Shown one piece after another: positions 6,842-11,569 of a stretch of 11,569 nucleotides of DNA (its first letter is position 1; each line of letters begins with the position of its first letter). Made by a program: the position numbers and the translations under genes. Source of the stretch: Flavobacteriaceae bacterium UBA3078 (GTDB taxonomy: Bacteria; Bacteroidota; Bacteroidia; Flavobacteriales; Flavobacteriaceae); NCBI GenBank assembly GCA_002366675.1, contig DFBO01000146.1:1-11569 (forward strand), given 5' to 3'. Under the pieces are notes generated by a model. It was not told the origin of the DNA and did not search any database. It worked only from the letters and a program-made list of their open reading frames with translations.

Positions 6842-7997
6842 AACCTACGTTTCATATAACAATATTATTTCTTCACTTGGTTTTGATAGTAAAACCGTTG
6901 TTGAAAACATTCATAATGAAATTTCAGGTTTAGAATTAATAGATAATAAAAATGTGCTTCCTGAGCCATTCTATTCTGCATTAATCAATTCAGAAAAACT
7001 AGAAATAGCTTTTAATAAATTAAACCCAAAACAAGACTACACACGATTAGAGAAAATGATGATTAGCTCTTTAAGTGAAGTTATCCATAGGTCTAATATG
7101 GAATTAAATGATCGTGTAGGCTTAATAATTTCTACAACCAAAGGCAATGTAGATGCTTTAGATGAAACAAATAGGTTTCCAAAAGAACGTGCTTATTTAT
7201 GTGAATTAGGCAAAAACGTCAAAGAGTTTTTTAACTTTGAAAATGATCCAATTGTTGTTTCAAACGCATGTGTTTCTGGCATTTTAGCCGTTGCTATTGC
7301 TAAAAGATATATCCAGCAAAACACCTACGATCATGTATTTATAGTTAGTGGAGATGTGGTAACCGAATTTATTCTTTCTGGTTTCAATTCTTTTCAAGCT
7401 TTAAGCAACAAGCGATGTAAACCGTATGATATTAATAGAACAGGAATAAACATTGGCGAGGTAGCAGCAAGTGTTTTAGTAACCAATACGTCAGAAAATC
7501 TTGCTAAAGAATCGGTTTATATATTAGGCGAAAGTTCTTGTAATGATGCCAATCATATTTCAGGTCCTTCCAGAACAGGTGAAGGTCTATATAGAAGTAT
7601 GACATCTGCTTTAGCACAGGCAAACATATTGGCAAAAGATATTGATTATATCTCTGCACATGGAACTGCCACGATGTTTAACGACGAGATGGAAGCCATT
7701 GCTTTAAACAGATTGCAACTACAAGATGTGCCATTAAATAGTTTAAAAGGCTATTTCGGACATACCTTAGGTGCTTCAGGTTTATTGGAAACCATCGTTG
7801 GAATGCACTCTCTATATAATAATACACTTTACGCATCAAAAGGATTTGAAACCTTAGGGGTTTCGAAACCAATTAATGTTATAAAAAAAACAACACATAA
7901 AGAATTAATAACCTTTTTAAAAACTGCTTCAGGTTTTGGAGGTTGCAACACAGCCATCATATTTAAAAAATCAAACCAAACTAAAAATCATGTCTAA
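6834..7997 (+). CDS. Beta-ketoacyl-ACP synthase (KAS I/II-type), cluster ketosynthase 1
   Basis: The 387-residue condensing enzyme has a complete Cys-His-His triad: Cys146 in VSNACVSGIL, His276 in SAHGTATMFND and His310 in GYFGHTLGASG, with Lys305 just ahead of it. The C-terminal ASGFGGCNTAIIFKK (365-379) matches the KS FGFGG..A..F motif. It is shorter and more divergent than FabF (about 410 residues). The nucleophile context is NACVSG rather than the usual TACSSG, and the N-terminal 90 residues are poorly conserved. It should therefore be active but may use an unusual acyl group, for instance an initiating aryl unit. In E. coli-type aryl polyene systems more than one ketosynthase is needed, one of them as an elongating pair with a chain length factor. 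It is coupled to the thioesterase before it and the methyltransferase after it by 8-nt overlaps. Confidence 0.88.
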   Translation: MSKTYVSYNNIISSLGFDSKTVVENIHNEISGLELIDNKNVLPEPFYSALINSEKLEIAFNKLNPKQDYTRLEKMMISSLSEVIHRSNMELNDRVGLIISTTKGNVDALDETNRFPKERAYLCELGKNVKEFFNFENDPIVVSNACVSGILAVAIAKRYIQQNTYDHVFIVSGDVVTEFILSGFNSFQALSNKRCKPYDINRTGINIGEVAASVLVTNTSENLAKESVYILGESSCNDANHISGPSRTGEGLYRSMTSALAQANILAKDIDYISAHGTATMFNDEMEAIALNRLQLQDVPLNSLKGYFGHTLGASGLLETIVGMHSLYNNTLYASKGFETLGVSKPINVIKKTTHKELITFLKTASGFGGCNTAIIFKKSNQTKNHV

Positions 7998-9051
7998 AAA
8001 CCATATTAAAGCTATTGATGCTATCCAAGAGGCTCAAAAAATTGCATTTGCACCATTTGTATTTCAAGCTGTCGTTTCATTAAGAAAACTTGGAATTTTT
8101 GATCTCATTTTTGAAAGAAGAAAAAAAGGAGGAATTTCAATAGAAGATATTGCTAAAGAATTATCTCTTAGTGCATATGGCGTAGGTGTATTACTGGAAA
8201 TTGCTGAAAGTTCTGATATTGTTTCAAAAGACGAAAACAATCAATATGAATTAACAACCATTGGTTATTATTTAAATTCCCATAAAACGGTTGATGTAAA
8301 TATTAATTTTACACAAGAAGTTTGCTATAAAGGATTGTTTCATTTAGAAGAAGCTATTAAAACTGGAAAACCTGCTGGATTAAAAGAATTAGGAGATTGG
8401 AATACTGTTTATGAAGGCTTATCTCAATTAACACCAGAAGTACAAAAAGCATGGTTCGAATTTGACCATCATTATTCAGACGATGTTTTTCAAGAAGCTT
8501 TAGAAACTGTTTTTAGAAACAATCCAAAAACCATTTACGACGTAGGTGCTAACACTGGAAAATTTGCTATAAGTGGCAGTAAATATGACGATTCCGTTTC
8601 TATAAAAATGGTCGATTTACCTGGGCAATTAAAAATTGCTCTTGGAAATGTGGCAGATGCTGGCTTTAAAGACAGAGTAACGCATCATGAAATAGATTGG
8701 TTGTCTGAAAACCCAACACTACCTAAAGGAGCAGATACCATTTGGATGAGTCAATTTTTAGACTGTTTTTCTGAAGATGAAATTTTAACCATCTTAAATG
8801 CATGTGCTGATGCAGTTAAAGATGATGGCGAGATATTAATCATGGAAACATTTACAGATCGCCAACGTTTCGATAATGCGAGATTTGCACTAGAAGCTAC
8901 TTCGCTTTATTTTACAGTTATGGCAAATGGAAACTCTAAAATGTATCCAGCTAAAGTATTTATGAAACTTATTGATAAGGCAGGATTGGTATTAAAAGAA
9001 GATATAGCAGTTGGCGAATATCACACCATTCTTGTATGTAAAAAAAAGTAA
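7990..9051 (+). CDS. SAM-dependent methyltransferase with N-terminal winged-helix dimerisation domain
   Basis: The ATG at 7990 gives 353 residues and an 8-nt overlap with the ketosynthase stop. A longer frame from 7936 exists, but its extra 18 residues are low-complexity and overlap coding sequence. Residues about 20-95 form a winged-helix domain of the kind used for dimerisation in plant-type O-methyltransferases (LRKLGIFDLI, then SIEDIAKELSLSAYGVGVLLE). SAM motif I is YDVGANTGKF (183-192), with the acidic Asp209 in KMVDLPGQ binding ribose. Later strands are DTIWMSQFLDCFSEDE (249-264) and EILIMETF (281-288). Flexirubin and aryl polyene head groups are commonly methylated on the ring, so an aryl C- or O-methylation is the likely reaction. 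The fold alone does not tell these apart. Confidence 0.88.
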   Translation: MSKNHIKAIDAIQEAQKIAFAPFVFQAVVSLRKLGIFDLIFERRKKGGISIEDIAKELSLSAYGVGVLLEIAESSDIVSKDENNQYELTTIGYYLNSHKTVDVNINFTQEVCYKGLFHLEEAIKTGKPAGLKELGDWNTVYEGLSQLTPEVQKAWFEFDHHYSDDVFQEALETVFRNNPKTIYDVGANTGKFAISGSKYDDSVSIKMVDLPGQLKIALGNVADAGFKDRVTHHEIDWLSENPTLPKGADTIWMSQFLDCFSEDEILTILNACADAVKDDGEILIMETFTDRQRFDNARFALEATSLYFTVMANGNSKMYPAKVFMKLIDKAGLVLKEDIAVGEYHTILVCKKK

Positions 9052-9057
9052 TTACTA

Positions 9058-9675
9058 TTGAATTCTAATTATAACATAACATCTTATTGCCACATAAAGA
9101 ACAACCAAGTGTCTTTAGATGGCCATGTTATATTTAATGAGCAACATTCAAATTTTTCTGAGTTTATAAAAGCTGCATACAAAGCTCAAAACACCAAGTA
9201 TCCTAAGTTTTTTAAAATGGATCATTTGAGCAAATTGGCATTTTTAACAGCAGATATTTTGTTGAAAAATCAAGGAATTAATTCAGAAATAGAAAATAAT
9301 ATTGCTTTGGTGTTTTCTAATAAAGCATCGAGTTTAGACACAGATTTGTCTCACCAAAAGGCCATTCAGGATAAAGACAATTATTTTCCAAGTCCAGCCG
9401 TTTTTGTATATACATTACCAAATATTTGCTTAGGTGAGATAAGTATTAAATATAAGCTCTATTCTGAAAATAGTTTTTTTATCTTTGAGCGCTTTAATGC
9501 CAAGCATTTATTTACTTATACTAATAGTCTAGTTCAAGATAACAAAGCAGAATCTGTCCTTTGTGGTTGGGTAGAATTAGAAGGAGAAAATTGCGAAGCC
9601 TTTTTATATTTAGTATCAGAAAAAGGTGATATGAAACATACTAAAAAAAACATAATAACACTATATAATACATAA
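9058..9675 (+). CDS. Half-length ketosynthase-like protein lacking a catalytic Cys
   Basis: The 205-residue protein resembles only the N-terminal half of a ketosynthase or chain length factor. Its segment NNIALVFSNKASSLDTDL followed by YFPSPAVFVYTLPN aligns well with the truncated gene at the right edge (ITGTGMGCLRDSEKF, then LTPTSFIQSTHN). At the position of the catalytic Cys it reads LYSENSFFIFE (134-144), with no Cys, and the His-containing second half is absent: the protein ends at 205 where a full KS runs to about 390. It therefore cannot condense chains itself and may be an accessory or scaffold subunit. The only usable start is TTG at 9058, because a stop in frame at 9049-9051 precludes extension and the first in-frame ATG is near codon 54. 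It sits 6 nt after the methyltransferase and 1 nt before the ACP. Confidence 0.75.
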   Translation: MNSNYNITSYCHIKNNQVSLDGHVIFNEQHSNFSEFIKAAYKAQNTKYPKFFKMDHLSKLAFLTADILLKNQGINSEIENNIALVFSNKASSLDTDLSHQKAIQDKDNYFPSPAVFVYTLPNICLGEISIKYKLYSENSFFIFERFNAKHLFTYTNSLVQDNKAESVLCGWVELEGENCEAFLYLVSEKGDMKHTKKNIITLYNT

Positions 9676-9676
9676 T

Positions 9677-9934
9677 ATGGAAGCTTTAAAACAAGAATTA
9701 AAAGAAAACATTATTGAGCAATTAAACCTTGAAGACATGTCTGTTGAAGACATTGCTGATGATGACATGCTATTTGGAGATGGTTTAGCACTTGATTCTA
9801 TTGACGCATTAGAACTAATCGTGATGCTTGATAAAAACTATGGGATTAAATTAACAGACCCTAAAGAAGGTCGTACTATTTTTGAATCTATAAATACCAT
9901 GGCTGCTTATATTTCTGAGCATAGAACTAAATAA
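9677..9934 (+). CDS. Acyl carrier protein
   Basis: This is an acidic 85-residue protein with the ACP fold. The phosphopantetheine attachment site is Ser41 in LALDSIDALEL (38-48), and helix 3 is around IFESINTMAAYISEH (68-82). The site is a variant of the DSL motif (DSI). It is a single free-standing domain with no signal peptide, as expected for a type II polyketide or aryl polyene ACP. It would carry the growing aryl polyenyl chain for the ketosynthases and hotdog proteins around it. The 80-nt gap that follows is the only sizeable one in the window and contains a GC-rich inverted repeat. Dedicated phosphopantetheinyl transferase is not in the window. A housekeeping AcpP is unlikely from the location and from the divergent residues around the Ser. 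Confidence 0.95.
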   Translation: MEALKQELKENIIEQLNLEDMSVEDIADDDMLFGDGLALDSIDALELIVMLDKNYGIKLTDPKEGRTIFESINTMAAYISEHRTK

Positions 9935-9949
9935 ATTCTTAAAAACACC

Positions 9950-10002
9950 TCTCGACTGCGCTCGAGAAGGTTTACGTATTTTCAGGTCGAGCGCAGTCGA
10001 GA
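9950..10002 (+). repeat. Perfect 16-bp GC-rich inverted repeat in the only long intergenic gap
   Basis: The left arm TCTCGACTGCGCTCGA (9950-9965) is exactly the reverse complement of the right arm TCGAGCGCAGTCGAGA (9987-10002), with a 21-nt AT-rich loop. The left arm can also form a small hairpin by itself (CTCGA at 9951-9955 with TCGAG at 9962-9966). No T-run follows the right arm, so it is not a standard Rho-independent terminator, and the ketosynthase start lies 12 nt after it. From memory, a CTCGACTGCGCTCGAG-like motif is widespread between genes in flavobacterial genomes; this could not be checked here. It may slow ribosomes or RNA decay and so raise ACP expression over the genes after it, or be a REP-like element. 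Confidence 0.85.
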
Positions 10003-10014
10003 TCTAATTAATGT

Positions 10015-11217
10015 ATGACTAAAGGAGTTGCTATAACTGGAATGGGAATTATATCTGCTATTGGAAACAATGTTGCAGAAAATTTTCAGTCGCTTGTGAA
10101 AGGTAAAAAAGGAATTTCAAGAATTTCTAAAATAGATACCATCCATAAAGATGAGATTATGGTGGGTGAAATTGATTATACGAATTCAGAATTAGAACAG
10201 ATATTAAAATTATCTCCCGACAATAATTATTCAAGAACAGGTTTACTTGGCGCTATTGCTGCTAAGGAAGCTGTTGTTAATTCTGGCATTAAAGACATCA
10301 ATGCTTATAAAACTGGATTAATATCAGCAACTAGCGTTGGAGGCATGGACATGACTGAAAAGTTTTATTATGATTATTTTAAAAGTGATACTTATTTAAA
10401 ATATATAGAAGCACATAATGCTGGAGATTCTACTCAAAAAATAGCTGATCAATTAGGAATAAACAAAAGCTTAGTTACTACAATTAGTACCGCATGTTCT
10501 TCAGCTGCAAATGCCATTATGCTTGGAGCCAGGCTTATTAAATCCGGGAAACTAGATCGAGTGATTGTTGGAGGAACTGATTGCATGTCCAAGTTTACCA
10601 TTAATGGTTTTAAAACCTTAATGATTCTTTCTGATACTTACAACACACCTTTCGATGAAAACAGAAAAGGCTTGAATTTGGGTGAAGCTGCTGCATTTTT
10701 AGTTTTGGAATCTGATGCTGTTATAAAAGCTAAAAATAAAACTGTTTTAGGTTATGTAAAAGGGTATGGAAATGCGAATGACGCATTCCATCAAACAGCC
10801 TCTTCAGATCATGGAGATGGAGCAACTTTAGCTATGGAAAAAGCACTCAAAGTAGCTGGTTTAGATAATAAAGACATCGATTACATTAATGCTCATGGAA
10901 CTGCAACTGGAAATAATGATTTGTCTGAAGGTCGTGCTATTATTCGTGTATTTGGAGAAAACACACCAGAATTCAGCTCTACAAAAGCATATACAGGTCA
11001 TACTTTAGCTGCTGCTGGAGCCATTGAAGCCGTGTATTCCGTTTTAGCTTTACAAAACAATGTGATTTATCCAAATCTGAATTTTAAAACTCAGATGAAA
11101 GAATTTAACATCACACCTCAACTAGTACTTAAAGAAAAAGAACTACAAACTGTTATGTCTAATTCCTTTGGATTTGGTGGAAATTGTTCAACTGTTATAT
11201 TTTCAAAAGAACCATGA
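10015..11217 (+). CDS. Beta-ketoacyl-ACP synthase (KAS II/FabF-type), cluster ketosynthase 2
   Basis: The 400-residue protein is a canonical condensing enzyme. Cys161 lies in ISTACSSAAN, His294 in INAHGTATGNND, Lys324 and His329 in TKAYTGHTLAAAG, and the C-terminal SNSFGFGGNCSTVIF (382-396) is the gating-loop motif. It starts with KGVAITGMGIISAIG (3-17), the standard KS N-terminus, and its length is close to FabF. It is followed with a 4-nt ATGA overlap by a second KS-like gene, and that tandem pattern is typical of a ketosynthase/chain length factor pair, as with ApeO and ApeC of E. coli aryl polyene synthesis. The likely reaction is decarboxylative condensation of the aryl polyenyl chain with malonyl-ACP. 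The start follows a 12-nt spacer after the inverted repeat. A nearby ATG at 10011 is in another frame. Confidence 0.93.
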   Translation: MTKGVAITGMGIISAIGNNVAENFQSLVKGKKGISRISKIDTIHKDEIMVGEIDYTNSELEQILKLSPDNNYSRTGLLGAIAAKEAVVNSGIKDINAYKTGLISATSVGGMDMTEKFYYDYFKSDTYLKYIEAHNAGDSTQKIADQLGINKSLVTTISTACSSAANAIMLGARLIKSGKLDRVIVGGTDCMSKFTINGFKTLMILSDTYNTPFDENRKGLNLGEAAAFLVLESDAVIKAKNKTVLGYVKGYGNANDAFHQTASSDHGDGATLAMEKALKVAGLDNKDIDYINAHGTATGNNDLSEGRAIIRVFGENTPEFSSTKAYTGHTLAAAGAIEAVYSVLALQNNVIYPNLNFKTQMKEFNITPQLVLKEKELQTVMSNSFGFGGNCSTVIFSKEP

Positions 11218-11569
11218 AAAAGGTCTATATAAATAGTGTTTCTAGTATAACACCTCAAAAGACTTTCGATAATTCGGAGTTTTTAGACGAGGTAATTATT
11301 CATGAAGAACCTGTTGTATTTGCTGTAAATCCAAACTACAAAGAATACATTCCTCCTGCTGCTGCTAGACGCATGGCAAAAGGAATAAAAATGGGTGTTG
11401 TTGCCTCTAAAACAGCATTGAATGAAGCTCGTTTGAACAACGTTGATGCTATTATTACTGGAACAGGTATGGGTTGTTTACGTGATTCTGAAAAGTTTTT
11501 AAGTGGTCTTATTGACAATAATGAGCAATTTTTAACGCCAACATCATTTATTCAATCGACACATAATAC
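11214..11569 (+). CDS. Ketosynthase-family protein, probable chain length factor (3' truncated by window edge)
   Basis: The frame opens with ATG at 11214, sharing ATGA with the preceding stop, and stays open to the window edge for 118 complete codons. Visible parts include IPPAAARRMAKGIKMGVVAS (47-66), the KS helix that follows the variable N-terminus, then ITGTGMGCLRDSEKFL (81-96) and LTPTSFIQSTHN (107-118), just before where the active-site region begins. That form is typical of chain length factor-like or second KS subunits in aryl polyene clusters. Whether a catalytic Cys is present cannot be seen because the gene is cut before that point. Coupling to an active KAS II upstream makes a heterodimer partner likely. 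The start is supported by the overlap and by a normal KS-like N-terminus (MKKVYINSVSSITP). Confidence 0.88.
   Translation, partial: MKKVYINSVSSITPQKTFDNSEFLDEVIIHEEPVVFAVNPNYKEYIPPAAARRMAKGIKMGVVASKTALNEARLNNVDAIITGTGMGCLRDSEKFLSGLIDNNEQFLTPTSFIQSTHN

Noticed and set aside
7936..7989. 18-residue N-terminal extension of the methyltransferase
   Set aside because: It overlaps the ketosynthase C-terminus, starts at a non-ATG codon and adds no domain; ATG at 7990 gives the usual 8-nt overlap.
9935..10014. Rho-independent terminator or new promoter in the gap after the ACP gene
   Set aside because: The hairpin has a 21-nt loop and no T-run after the right arm. I found no convincing TAnnTTTG-type Bacteroidota promoter element; TATTTTCA at 9977-9984 matches too poorly.
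11336..11518. Reverse-strand frame opposite the truncated ketosynthase-like gene
   Set aside because: It overlaps a conserved KS segment on the + strand; the antisense product looks like a shadow.
1..11569. CRISPR array, tRNA/rRNA genes, insertion sequence or phage genes
   Set aside because: No direct-repeat spacer pattern, no cloverleaf or rRNA motif and no transposase or integrase frame was seen on either strand.

Overview
The window is AT-rich with low-GC codon use. It is packed with same-strand genes and has none of the usual AGGAGG-type ribosome sites before most starts. Together with the gene content, this points to a member of the Bacteroidota, most likely a marine or environmental Flavobacteriaceae. 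That placement is inference from gene families and composition, not from a marker gene. Every supported gene is on the + strand. Neighbours overlap by 1-23 nt or lie within about 12 nt of each other, except for one 80-nt gap, so this looks like the inside of one long operon. Both window edges cut through genes: a 17-codon tail at the left edge and the first 118 codons of a ketosynthase-family protein at the right edge.

The content matches a flexirubin-type pigment cluster, that is, an aryl polyene acid esterified to a dialkylresorcinol. Region 1 (49-2115) holds the dialkylresorcinol pair: a flavodoxin-like DarA with a C-terminal membrane anchor, and DarB, a KAS III-like ketosynthase with an intact Cys-His-Asn triad. 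Region 2 (2117-4405) holds two tandem small hotdog proteins of the dehydratase superfamily, an orphan 136-residue protein with a possible degenerate helix-turn-helix, and a BtrH-like protein with a papain-type Cys/His/Asp arrangement. The last is a good candidate for an ACP-dependent acyltransferase. Region 3 (4407-6411) is a one-ATPase, one-permease ABC-2 exporter. Region 4 (6389-11569) is the polyene-assembly block: a 4HBT thioesterase, a ketosynthase, a SAM methyltransferase, a half-length ketosynthase-like protein without a catalytic Cys, an acyl carrier protein, a canonical KAS II-type ketosynthase, and the start of a further ketosynthase-like protein, probably a chain length factor.

A plausible scheme is as follows. 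The ACP and ketosynthases extend an aryl starter, and the hotdog proteins take part in dehydration. The methyltransferase decorates the aryl ring. DarB and DarA make the resorcinol alcohol. An acyltransferase (the BtrH-like protein here, or one outside the window) joins the two halves. The ABC system moves the pigment or an intermediate towards the envelope. Expected parts not seen here, and possibly just outside, are an aromatic ammonia-lyase, an aryl-CoA/ACP ligase, a ketoreductase, a second ACP and a phosphopantetheinyl transferase.

The only sizeable non-coding stretch (9935-10014) contains a perfect 16-bp GC-rich inverted repeat that contrasts sharply with the AT-rich surroundings. I see no tRNA, rRNA, CRISPR array, insertion sequence or origin. 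The system type is known. The least described parts are the BtrH-like protein, the orphan 136-residue protein, the half ketosynthase and the two dehydratase-like proteins without the GHFPG histidine.
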